From positions 398,090-448,556 of the forward strand of contig SSNU01000209.1 of the NCBI GenBank assembly GCA_012064415.1: a stretch of DNA of 50,467 nucleotides. Reading direction: 5' to 3'. This DNA is from Gyrodactylus bullatarudis. Lineage: Eukaryota; Platyhelminthes; Monogenea; Gyrodactylidea; Gyrodactylidae. This document shows, in pieces, positions 11,571 to 22,542 of the stretch. Numbering within the stretch: position 1 is the stretch's first letter; the number at the start of each line of letters is the position of its first letter. The translations under genes were made by a program, and so were the position numbers. The notes below the pieces were generated by a model. That model was not told the origin of the DNA, made no database searches, and was given only the letters and a program-made list of their open reading frames with translations.

Positions 11571-12859
11571 ATTACTAAAAGTGTGCCTTTGATAAGGATT
11601 TTAAAATCTTTAAAAGTTCTCGAGAAAAAAAAATCATAAATTTCTATCTATCGACAAAGGAGTAGAGTGAAAATTTAAACTTCATTCTTGTACCAACTTT
11701 TCTGATAGAATTAATTAATTCTAAGTATTATTTTGTACTGAACCGTATGTACTGAAAAATGTTTCACCATCATGTTATTCAGTTTTTCAAATCGCCGGTC
11801 AATGAATTTTTACTGCGTAATCACTAAAATCCGGTCTATATTGGTCAATTGATGAGTTTCCTAAATTTAATCTTCAAAAATAGTTATCGTATCATTAAGA
11901 GAACCTTCATGGTAAGTTTCGTTGTTTTATCATGTCCTTTGGATAATATCCAGTGGGATATTGTGGGAAAATGGGCAATTCCATGATTTGAGTATTATAT
12001 TATTAAAATGAGTACTCTCGTGAGTTGTTCGGAGAAAAAAAAGATATATTTTCCTATTTGATTTCATTTTTGCTTTAGTAAATCTGAAATTTCGATCTAC
12101 AATAGCAATTACATTGAGATATCATATAAACGAATGTTAGATTACCCTAAAATATTCACAAAAAGAATTTTAACGCATAGAAATTCATTATCTTAATAGA
12201 AAGCTTCATGATCAATTATATGTATCAAGTATTACTTATTCAAAGATCTTCCCGTGTGCAAAAACTTGATTTTGTATCTGTATTTATTCAGATTGTCATT
12301 CAGAAGCATTATAACTGAGCAAAGTATTTGATTTCGTGTTAGCTCTGATACCAATCCGTTAATCAAACGTATCAGATGATTTCTAACTCTCTAATATTTC
12401 ACAAGATTGACATTTCAGAGGGAATAATCTCTCATCTCAGGAACAAAAGAATCTTTTGAAACTGCTAATGAATTCCCATGATTCAATAGTCATCTGGTGA
12501 TTTTACCTCAGGTGTGTTCTTGTTATTGTTAATACCTAGGAAACTTGCGTCAATTATTTGATATTTTCTTTTGCAAAGACACCCAAAAATGTAGCATTAA
12601 TTGACCATTTCTTGTTACTCCTGTTGAAAAATTAACAAATAATCACAATTTCTCCTGTAAATGATATAATTTCCGTTTAGATTGAATCAGTTAAATTGGG
12701 GAAAAAAATTCTCAAGTACATACAGAGGGAAAAGAAATTTCCAAAAACATAATACAACGAGACAGATCACTCAATCTAGTGGAAAAAATTAACCATTTCA
12801 AGAAAACTTGATTTCATCTTAATTGACGATGTAGATTTTCCATTTGAGCTTTCTAGAAA

Positions 12860-13330
12860 TAAAGCTATTCCCGATGGATTTGGCAATTTATGCTTTTTAA
12901 AAATCCTTTTTTCCCAAGATCATGAAATATTTTGAAAAAAATTGGAGTCATTCAAGTTGACGCAGTTATTCAATTCTCTAAAACTTTGAAATTTTTGTCA
13001 ATTTCAAGGTGTTAGACGAATCAGGATCACTAATATACAAAGAAAAAAATGGTCGTTGAGATTTCAGTTAACCCTCAATTGTCAAGCTTCAAATTTTTTG
13101 AAATTATCTTTTATTTCTCAAGAAATTCATCAGTGCATCCGTTTTTTGTTTAAAATTTAGAAGCTTATAAAATTCAATCTGACCAGAATTTGGCCATTTT
13201 TTGAATTTGGAAAATGCACCAAATTTCCACTTCTTCAACTTTTGAATCCAAAATTTTTATTGATTTAATAGATTTGAAGCAGTTAAATGCAAATATTCGA
13301 GATTAGAATTGAAACAAAGAATTCGAACTG
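12860..13330. repeat. Degenerate family A MITE fragment
   Basis: Starts with TA followed by AAGCTATTCCCGATGGATTT, matching the family A terminal repeat with few changes, and continues into similar interior text (TTTTTGTCAATTTCAAGGT, AATCAGGATCA). The far arm is not recognisable. Not coding. Confidence 0.6.
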
Positions 13331-13659
13331 GGCCGTGGAGGTAGAAAGGAACCTACTATTTTCAAGAAAAAGCTCAAATGTAGCCAAAGATTTTCCAATT
13401 CACTAAAAGTATTGAGTTTTTGTTAAAATGCTCATTTATATATCAACTAAGTTTATATTGAAGAAGAGATCTCTGTTCAATGAGTCTATCAGTTGAGATT
13501 TAGGATTAAGTTCGTTTCTTGTCCGTTTTGAGTTCATCTTCATCGAATGTTTTTATTTTGAAGAACAGAATTCGTGTTCAATTATTATGTAATTTTTAGG
13601 GCAGAAATAAATAAAAAAATTCTTAAATAGGGTAAATAAACTGCAGTTTTCATCTAAAA

Positions 13660-14350
13660 AATGGAAAATTCTTTAAGTATTCTTTCAATCTTGTTGTCAT
13701 ATAGAATAAAATATTTTTCGTCCTTGAATGGTTTGTTTTTAGTATAAAAGTACTTCAACTGGAAAAAACATCTTTCGACATCTACGGAAGTCGGATTGCA
13801 GGCTAGAAATAGATTGGACTGATGTCATCATCTTCCATCTTAATTTTTTTGCTCGTGTCATTCTCATCGATATTCAAATATTCACGTTTATTCAAAAGAT
13901 CCTATTTAAAATCCAGATTACGGAGTATTTCAGGTCGTTTCCTCAATGTAGTTTTACGATTCTCCATTTCTTCAGTTGATCCAGCAAGCGGTATGTAGCA
14001 TCGTTGAATCATTGAGAAATCCATTGTCAGGTTATTGTCTGCCAGTTCTTTTTTTAAATAGTTCATAATCACACCGTCTTCTTTTTAACAGCAAGAAGAT
14101 GTTCAAAAGAGTACTCGACAGCTGCCAACCCTGTCTTCCATCGGAGGTCTTATTATATCCGAGAACACATCTCTTCGAGATCAATTTTTAATGCTGCCGC
14201 TTTAATCCAGGAAATCAACTTGTCAACATTTCCTATTAGCAATTCCTAAACTATCATGGAGCAATTATGAGTAGGTTGGGCGAAACATGAGGCATGGAAA
14301 AGTTTTAGATATTCCATCTTGATGGCCTTAATCATGCCGCGTCAGAAAGG
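13660..14350 (-). pseudogene. hAT-like transposase relic (C-terminal half)
   Basis: On the minus strand the piece at about 14100-14330 reads YLKLFHASCFAQPTHNCSMI, then GNVDKLISWIKAAALKIDLE and LRWKTGLAAVEYSFEHLLAV. This is the order seen in the RNase H-like core of BED/hAT-type transposases (H..C.AH..H, VD.LI...K, RW.TWL.AA.YY..NL). The end at 13660-13840 reads ACNPTSVDVERCFFQLKYFY followed by TKNKPFKDEKYFILYDNK, like the hAT dimerisation region (SVE R.FS.LK). Stops and frameshifts separate the pieces. No terminal repeats were identified. Family membership is inferred from motif order only. Confidence 0.65.
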
Positions 14351-14394
14351 ATCAAGAGTAGGGTAATACATGGCTTGATCAAAAGTTGATCTTT

Positions 14395-14715
14395 AAACCG
14401 AGAAAAATAAATTTTTGACAATCAAAATGAAAATTTTTTCGTGTTCTGATATTCAAAAATCCCATTTTCCCTAAATTCATCAAAATTTACCTACTTTTCT
14501 AGGAATTTCTTTCAATATGTGTAAAAAGACTCAAATTTTACTATAGGCCCTATTTTTATTCAAAATGTAAAGTAGTTAAAAATCTTCATTTTGTCTTTTC
14601 TCGTAGTAAAATTCATTGAAAAAATCTTGACGCGTGTTCAAAAATTGTCATTTTCAGTCGAGATTTTGTATACCAGAACAATCTCGTAAACGTATGGTTT
14701 TATAGGAAAATATGC
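14395..14715. repeat. Dispersed repeat, copy 1 (partner near 25245-25515)
   Basis: Contains CGTAGTAAAATTCATTGAAA, TTCAAAAATTGTCATTTTCA, CGAGATTTTG and ATGGTTTTATAGGAA. The same order with many substitutions recurs at 25245-25515. Not coding. Positions 14716-16385 hold only AT-rich sequence; the small open frames there (for example 15173-15376 and 15853-16059) show no recognisable protein features. Confidence 0.5.
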
Positions 14716-16385
14716 TCAGTTATTCAACATCTTTGAAATGAGATTAAAGCTGGGAAAAGTTGAAAAAATTGGCCTACTCTAATCAGGAGCGGATTTTTTT
14801 CTTTAATTATTGCAACATTTCTTAAATGTCAAAATTATTCAGATTGCGTAAAGTTATTTCAGCGGAGGGAAATTTTACCCTCTTCTCTTCTATTCTTAAA
14901 AGAAATTGGCACTTGTGTGGGCGAGTGAGACATTGCATCCTCTTTATATGTTTTGAGATATATTCCGATTTTGTGCACTTGGGCATATTTTACACCTGAT
15001 AGAACCAATCCGGACCTTGTCGACCATGAAAATGGAGCGATATTCACAGAGTAGTTTGACAACTTTTTTTTACAGACTCTATTATTTAGTTAATCAATCC
15101 TGAACCAGACTTGTTTGAAACAAAAAAAGAATTAATATTTTTCATTTTATCTAAAGAAAGAAATAAATTCCTTTGAAAAAGCTCGAAAGAGATTTTAGAA
15201 AAATAGATTCCAGATCTCATCATTGTCCTATTTTTAAACTGTTTTTCAATTATTTTAATATCTTCATGAGGTTGATCAGAAGGCTTCGCGATTCAAAAAT
15301 AACTGATTATTATAATAATTATAATTTCAGTATTACCATTGAATCATGTATTCGCAAGAATCTTATGTTATACTAAATTTGGATGTGGGAAATAAATTCT
15401 GGTGGGTGTAGTGTTGAGATTATAAAAAAATGATTCTTTCTGTTTTAAACGACTTGTAGAAAATGCACCTTTCAATTTTCTTCCCAATTCTGATTATCTT
15501 AAGACAAACGAATTTATTTTAAGAACATGAATTTGCAGAATAATCACTAATGTTAGTAAATATTTAGAAAGCACATTTTTGATTTATTGCATGAATAAAA
15601 GAAAATAATTTTTAGAAAGTACTAGAATTCGTACTTCTACTCATAAGTAAAATGGTTTTTATCGTTCGGAATATTCTCGTACATTTTTTATGAAGTTTTA
15701 ATCTTATATGATTATTTAAAGAAAAACCTTATTCCAGAAAACCACTTAACTTATTGGAAATTTTTTTTTCTCTCGAATGATGAAAAATTTGACTCTGAAA
15801 TGTCTTAGAATCAATTAGTTTATCTTGAAATATACCTTAACCCCAACCACCTGTGTTATTACAGACGATACCACTTTTTTGTGATTTTTTCAATGATTTT
15901 TCACCTTTTCATCAATTTAAGACTGACCTAGTACAATGGACCGCTCACCTAGAAGTCCTAATCTCAACCGAGTTGATTACATTTCAGGGACCATATCCCA
16001 GAAGGTTGGCAAAATATAGAGGAAAAAAATTTGCTTCTTGCATCTTCGAATACTGTTGAACGGATTTTACTTAGAGCAAAAACCTCAATTTTACTTTCGA
16101 ATAAAATAAATATTAGTTGTAATATCATATTCCTTGATATCGTTAATATTAAATTACTACATTAGTTGTAATGTTAAAGTGGATAACTCTATTATGGTAA
16201 TATTTATCAAACCATTCGAAAAATTCCCAGGAGGTCCTCTGATACGAGATGAAAGCTGCTTATGGATTAAGGCAACTAATATAACTGTTGTAAAATATTC
16301 ATTCAATATAGTATAAGTTATTCAAAATCTAAAAGTAATTCATTCATAATCAAATATCAATTGATTTCAAACAAAAATCTTCTTC

Positions 16386-17917
16386 ACGCCCGAAGAACTT
16401 GATAAATTTTTTCAATTGGCCAAAGAAAGAGACCGAAATGTCAGCAATCAGTCTTCTTACCGAGAGTTTAGGCCTTCAAATCCTTAAGGTTCTGCTGGAT
16501 CCAATACTCACAATTAAGAGTTTGGTAGCTATTGAAGTTCAGTTATCTAGAAGAGAGCTTTAAGACTGGTATCTTATTAATGGTATAACGTTCGAGAAAG
16601 ATCTTCCACTCATGAAAGAAGACACTAAAGTCAGAGCATTATTCCGATGGCAAAAGCGAACAAACCCAATGCTTAAACTTCATCGAAAACTTGAGTTTGG
16701 ACGAGCTGAACCTTGCTTCAACAGTCAACCGACTGAAGGAGCTATTCTCTAACACTGAATTCATGTTCACAGCACGTAAAAATTTTTTCCGGTGACAATA
16801 GATAAGAGCTTCGTTGAATTCAATGGTAACCAGCGAAAACTACTCAATAAAGCTAAAATCACTGAGTTGGCAGACACTGAGAAGATGATGGCTCTCAAAT
16901 TTGAATATCCATCCAAAGTTAAAAGACATAAAACTACTGCTGAAACACAACCCAATCCTACAAACACAAAGTTACACAAAATGCCTAACCACCATTCTAG
17001 ATAAAAAGTCTCCTGATTGTGGAGGCAACCACTTTACCAAGGGTTGTCCTCATCGTGGTGTCACTATCTATGACGTTTGTGGTAAAGTTGGTCACATTCC
17101 TACGTTCTTTCGCTCTAAGCCTAACGTCGACATTAATCAGTACCCTTCCATCGATGAGGTAGCTGATTTCAGACGAAGAGAAATTAACGGAAACTTCTCC
17201 AGTTCAAACTGTCCCAGTCCAAGCACTATATTTTCTGTTTAAAGTAAAGAGAATATGATAATTAACAATATTTTAGAATCCCGCTCGGAATTTCCTATGT
17301 TTTAAAATTTTCATCGAGGTCTACCAAGCACCATTAGATCACCCCCCTGAAAAGAGATAAGGCCAATAATAACGGTGTTCCCACCACGATGTTAATTGAC
17401 TCCGGTTCCGACATATCAATTCTAAACCATAACACGCTCAAAACCATTAGTTACCCCAAGGTAGTTCCATCGGACCTAACTGTGCAAATCATACTGGCCT
17501 CCCAATCCAGTACCAGTTACAACCAACGGCGTCAGTAAACCATGCACTCTATAGGTCGCTGACATTGAGGATATCTTTGGTAATAATTTAATGTCTGTTT
17601 TTAGACTGTTTAATAAACCAATTAGTCTTTATTCCATCTTATATTGTAATATTTCTGAGAATTTAACCACGGTCATCACCTTGAATAATAATTCTCCAGG
17701 TTTGTGTGAAGCCATAATTACTTTAAAAGAGAATGCTAAGGCTACATTCTGTAGAGTTCGACCTATTTCCTATGCTTTGGAGGAAATAGTTAAAACAGAA
17801 ATAGATTACTTAGTTGAAATGGGGATCTATTCCAAAATAGCAACATCCTCATATACAGCCACAATCTTAGCAGTCAAAAAGGCGGACGAAAAGCTCCGTA
17901 TATGCGCTGACTAGGCT
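16386..17917 (+). pseudogene. Ty3/gypsy-type retrotransposon relic: gag, protease, start of RT
   Basis: A second LTR-type element, in the order gag, zinc knuckle, protease, RT. Around 16390-16490 an open gag-like piece reads TPEELDKFFQLAKERDRNVS. At 17000-17130 a degenerate zinc knuckle reads CGGNHFTKGCPHRG and VCGKVGHIPTFFRSK, with the last Cys replaced by Phe. At 17390-17430 MLIDSGSDISILN is the active-site region of a retroviral-type aspartic protease (D-S-G). At 17591-17914 the frame runs CRVRPISYALEE, ATILAVKKADEKLRICAD, the N-terminal fingers of RT. The element breaks off where MITE-derived sequence follows. It is a different copy from the minus-strand relic at 4310-5810, which holds the complementary half of pol. 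Confidence 0.8.
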
Positions 17918-17989
17918 AGGGTGAAATTTCGACAAATCGTAATCCTTCAAAAATGGTTGATCTCCCGAGAGTATGTCGGCGATATTTAG

Positions 17990-18250
17990 CTTTCTTGTCA
18001 TACTGTGATCCTGAAAATCAACTTTTGATCACTCAAAAAAAATTTCAGTTCAAAGTTCGAAAAAATGGGATTTAAGCGCCAAATCGAAATTTGAAAAATG
18101 ATCATATTATTCTCAAAAAATTTTTTTTCTTCAAATCGTAAAAGTGGGCAATATGAGTAGGATGCCAAAAAGTCTTCAGTATAATCGAGGTTTTCCCAAC
18201 TTCATATCAACCAACTTTACTTTTATCAATTTTAAAGATTTCAAATTTCT
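17990..18250. repeat. Family B MITE fragment truncating the gypsy relic
   Basis: GTGATCCTGAAAATCAACTT, GTTCGAAAAAATGGGATTTA and CCCAACTTCATATCAACCAA match the right arm of the 9497-10190 hairpin in order. It abuts the end of the gypsy RT fragment. From 18251 to 19046 the DNA is AT-rich with nothing recognised. Confidence 0.6.
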
Positions 18251-19046
18251 CAGTGGAACAACTTTTTTTTTACTCCCTCTACTTAGCTTTAATATTTTTG
18301 TAAGATAAATGCGATAAAAGGTAAAATTTCCATTACTCTAAATACAATTTGAATAATTTCTTTTTATTTATTAAAATTATTAAATCACACACATTTGATT
18401 ATGATCTTAAGAAAAGGATCATTCACTGCGAGATTTCTGATCTCATATTTTTCCACATTGTTCACGAAAGCATTACACTAATCAGATAAAATTAAATACA
18501 TTATTATATTTATCCAAGAGAATTAATGAATTTTCAAATAAACATGTAATGCAACAATAATTTCTTGATAAAATCATCATTTTATATCACTCAGGAGGAT
18601 TTTTTGAATAATATTCAATAAAAATATGATTCATTATTGAATCAATCAGTATCTGATCATCATCGTTAATTGAAGCTAAATTTCAGATAAAAATACTATT
18701 AAAAAAGTACAGGTAGATAAAAGAGCATTAGCTAAACACTGGCTGAACTGAAAATCGAGATTATATTATAGACTCGAATGACATAAAATACGAATATGAT
18801 TTTAGAATCGGTTTTTAATGGAAATAAGACAGATATAATTATTGGAAATCGTTGATTAGAATTGATGGATTAAACTTGAGAAGTAATCTGATTGGGTTAG
18901 AGTTTTACACGGTTTTAATGCAAGATTAATAATAGAAGAATATGAAATTTATTCGAAACATTATGTGATTCCGAAAAATTTCATCAGGGTTATTCTTATC
19001 TTCATTTTAGGAGAGTAAAAATATTTTCATGTTGATTAAAAATCTT

Positions 19047-19930
19047 GGTAATACAAGCGATTAGCTCCTAAAAAAATCTCTGCCCCAAAATTTTTTTAAG
19101 TCCAAAAATTATTCGTGAAAGGTACACCACTGACGCACCAACCCACTCTACCCTCTTGCTACACATTATACGCATTATTCAACTAACGGACTTTCACACC
19201 TTTGAACAAAGAGACTATTCATTCATTCTTCACTATCTTTACATTCAGCTCAAGTATAATTATAAATCAACTATAGAATCAAACACTGAATTTATTGTTA
19301 TTATAATTATAAATTATTTTTATATTAAATATTCGACAAAAACTTCGTTTCTAAGGTTATTCGCAGTCCCTAATTAGCCGTAGAAATCTAATTTCCCACA
19401 TAATTATCTATCAATTTAAATATAATCGATATATAATTGATGATACCTACTACATTACAACATAGTTACTTGCTAATTATTTCTGATTTAATTACTATTT
19501 ATTCATAAAAAATATCAAATTTATCCCAAATTATAACATACATGCATTCCTATGTTTCTCTGCATAAAAAAAGTATAAATATCTTGGGTTGCAAACGATC
19601 GTCATAAGTTACTCTAAGTTGCAGGATGAACAGGTCTTTCGGTTACAATTTTTCTCTGATTAAAGCATTCAATTTTGCTGTTGAAAAGCAATTGATTGAC
19701 TTTAGTCCAGAGGAATGTGATTGTGGAGACATCATGATACCTACTAATGAATGAATGAATAGTCTCTTTGTTCATAGGTGTGAAAGTCCGTTAGTTGAAT
19801 AATGCGTATAATGTGTAGCAAGAGGGTAGAGTGGGTTGGTGCGTCAATGGTGTACCTTTCACGAATAATTTTTGGACTTAGAAAAATTTTGGGGCAGAGA
19901 TTTTTTTAGGAGCTAATCGCTTGTATTACC
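19047..19930. mobile_element. 884-bp TIR element with 182-bp near-identical arms
   Basis: The left arm (19047-19228) begins GGTAATACAAGCGATTAGCT and the right arm (19749-19930) is its reverse complement with very few changes. This high identity suggests the element is young compared with others here. The interior (about 520 bp) is AT-rich and non-coding; the frame 19156-19377 overlaps the arm and shows no protein features. No clear target duplication is visible next to GGTAAT...ATTACC, so the superfamily is undecided. Probably a non-autonomous DNA transposon. Confidence 0.85.
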
Positions 19931-19934
19931 CTAG

Positions 19935-20620
19935 ACTTTTGCACTAGTTTTTACAGAACTTCAGAATGATATGCTGCATGACCGCTGGATGGCCACGAGC
20001 ATTTTAAACCTTGCTCCCCACTTTGACATGCATGAGCTCCAGCCACCCACCGCGCCATCAGGATCATGTATTCTCGAGGACTAATAGTTATTAGTAATAA
20101 GGAGATATTCTCATTGGGCATATTCATTACTCTGATTTGTTCAAGAATGTATGTTGATGTGCGCGTCAGTCAAAACTAATCAAGAGAGATTAATACGCTT
20201 TTAGTCATAATTAGCAACAGACAAGTTGAAACGCCCAAGTAATAACTTGCATTTGATGTGTTATTCCCCCTATACATACAATTTCTGCCTTCATCCGAAC
20301 CCATGGTACCGGTGTAAACCACTAATAGCAAAAAGGTTGAGTATCTTCTAGAGACTCATAGCAGTCATCTCTAGAAAAAACCTGGCAATAACGCACTGTT
20401 ATTGTTCAATTTAATTCAGCTAGCTCATCAAGTGGTCTGAATTTGTTTTATATCCTTAAACCCAATGAGGACAACTGAATTAAGCGTACGATGAGAGGAT
20501 TATCCGGTTTGGAACCATTAAACTCTTAACCAGAGATCAACGGCCTTCCATGAAGCCGTGTGCAACCACGAGGAGGTCACAGCCAATTTTGCCCTTAATT
20601 AATTAATCATGAATCAACAT
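19935..20620. other. GC-richer island of unknown nature
   Basis: This stretch is visibly richer in G and C than its surroundings (for example CTGGATGGCCACGAGC, GCCACCCACCGCGCC, CAACCACGAGGAGGTCACAG) and has no long open frame. It contains an 8-bp-stem hairpin at 20347-20375 (TCTAGAGA ... TCTCTAGA). On the minus strand GGTTCCAAACC (about 20505-20515) is close to a pol III B box, with CGGCTTCATGG 42 nt upstream as a poor A box. This could be a tRNA-derived SINE, a structured RNA or an old gene fragment; I cannot decide. Positions 20640-21612 show nothing further. Confidence 0.35.
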
Positions 20621-21699
20621 TTCTGTGCCAATTAGATTATACTACGTTTTTAGAATTTTTTTCTAGCATGACACTTCAATTTCAACATAGTAACTGAGTG
20701 TTATCTGTCACTCTTGCTATTGGAATGTAGTAACTTCTCATTGACGATTCCTTTTTAAAATGTTAAAATGTCTATATTGGGAACCAGAAGATGAATTCAA
20801 AGAATAGGATCAAAATTAAATAAATATCTCTGATCGCAAATTTTAACTTGGTGTTTTTCCCAAAACTAGCTAAAATTTTGAATATTTGTAATGTGAATGA
20901 AAATTCCTTTTTTCCTAATATCTCTAGGACTGAGTTAGATATCGAGATTATGAGATTTGATTCATCCTGTTTCTAAAGCTCCTTCTCAAACTCGTAATAA
21001 TGCCTGGCTTGAGAGCTCTTGATTGGTCCAATAAAAATATATTATTTTAACTTCATTAAATTTCTAATCACACGCAATATTCTGCCCTACCCAACCGAAT
21101 AAATTATTTTCATAATTTACTAAAAATATACAATGTAATACAAGCCCTTTCGATGTTCTTATTCATCTTACTGATCTAAATACAATCTATAATTCTTGAA
21201 GAAAACTCCCTTAAATCTTATTAATTTGACTAATATTAATAAAATTCAATTTATGAAGCTGTCTGAAACTCCCTCGTTCCATAGCTTTAGTTGAAATTAT
21301 AGTCTGAAATTTTTTATTCAAAACTATTAACTAATTGAAATAAATTTCTATTCATTGATTCAGAAATACACTTAATCTTACTTGGTACTTAAGGTGAAAA
21401 ATAAATGTGTAGTTTTGATCTTTACAAAAGAAAACAAATTTTTTTGTTTATCTAAATTAGCTACAATTTTCAATATCAAAATAACATTAGTGTTTTGAAT
21501 AAAAGTTGAAAGAAAGCTGAATAATTGAATTATATTTAGCTAAATAGACTTTATTATATACCAGAGATACACGTAATTTTGTATATACGTCCGAAAATCC
21601 ACTTATTTGCATTTAGAAATTATTTGAAGTATTGAAAAAACAAGAGTTTTATTTACACTGAATACGTATTTCTTAAAGCTTCGGTTGTCGGTCAGTCTA

Positions 21700-22336
21700 A
21701 AAGAATAAAAAGAATCGTAAGCGAAGAGGAACTTCCTAATGAATTGGAGAGATTGAAAAACAGTTTGATGGAAAATGGCTATCTCCTGCAAGATTTATTG
21801 ATAAATTTATCTCTTTGCCTGAACGACAAACAGATGATACTACCATGTCAAATATTAAGGAGATCAGAACCGTTTTCATGAAACTAAATTTCAAAGGTGA
21901 TGGCTTTAGCAGTGATGTAAGAAGAAAACTGACAAATCTTATAAATGACCATTATTCCAATATACAATTAAAAATTGTATTTAAAACACAAAGATTATTT
22001 AGTTTAATTCATAAGGATCAGCTAAAGCCAGAAGATAATACTCTCTTAATTTATAAGTTTCAATGCGACTGCGGTTCAACTTATCATGAAAGAACTATTA
22101 GAAAACTAAGGACTAGGACAAAAGAACATCTTTCAAAGAACACTTCAGTTCATAAACATTTAACGGACAATAATCATAATGCTGACTATTCCAATTTTTT
22201 AATATTTTATAAGAACTCAGGTGATGACAGCACTGATCTCTGGATTAAAGAGAAATTCTTTATTAATACTATTAAACCAGATCTGTGTGTTCAAAAGAAC
22301 CATACATATTCTCTTATATTACCCTGGCCTATGTGA
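21700..22336 (+). pseudogene. PLE GIY-YIG endonuclease fragment (copy 2)
   Basis: From about 21700 the frame reads SEEELPNELERLKNSL, parallel to SPEEWPKEIEESKLRL in copy 1. Around 21775 the frame shifts (two extra bases) and resumes as PARFIDKFISLP. It is then open to the stop at 22336. The endonuclease domain includes TVFMKLNFKGDGFSSDVRRK and LLIYKFQCDCGSTYHERTIR, with the second half of the GIY-YIG signature changed from YIGRT to YHERT. It ends FFINTIKPDLCVQKN and LPWPM, nearly as in copy 1. The loss of the Ile-Gly pair probably inactivates it. Confidence 0.85.
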
Positions 22337-22505
22337 GCTTTTTCACCTTTTTTCTCTTCAATTTTGCTATTAATGTTAAGTTTTTGGGTGTTTTTTCAGC
22401 TTGCATTATTTTCTTTTATGAAATTTGCTTCTTACTATTTTCATTCTTATATTTGTAATTTTATTATTTCAATGATTATATTTATAATTTCCATTTTTAA
22501 AGTAA

Positions 22506-22542
22506 CACTGCTGATGAAGCTTTAAGAAATACGTATTCAGTG
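22506..22542 (+). ncRNA. Hammerhead-ribozyme-like motif in PLE copy 2
   Basis: CACTG (stem I), CTGATGA, 8 nt (AGCTTTAA), GAA, palindromic stem III ATAC/GTAT, unpaired T, CAGTG, which pairs with the opening CACTG. The layout and 37-nt length equal those of the motif next to PLE copy 1, while both stem I and stem III differ in sequence but still pair. Stem II is not formed by normal pairs in either copy. It sits about 170 bp after the endonuclease stop codon. Confidence 0.6.

Noticed and set aside
15173..16316. Several 60-68-residue open frames
   Set aside because: No domain, no splice context and no similarity to families I know; expected by chance in AT-rich DNA.
16767..16979. Minus-strand frame that looks hydrophobic (CNFVFVGLGCVSAVVLCLL)
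   Set aside because: It is the antisense shadow of the gypsy gag region on the plus strand.
18970..18990. Minus-strand CTGATGAAATTTTTCGGAA as a hammerhead core
   Set aside because: The sequence after the linker is GGAA rather than a GAA followed by a stem III, and no stem I pairs.
20460..20600. Possible rRNA fragment in the GC-richer island (GTACGA..AGAGGA resembles a conserved large-subunit rRNA segment)
   Set aside because: Only a few bases agree and the flanking text does not follow any rRNA region I can recall.
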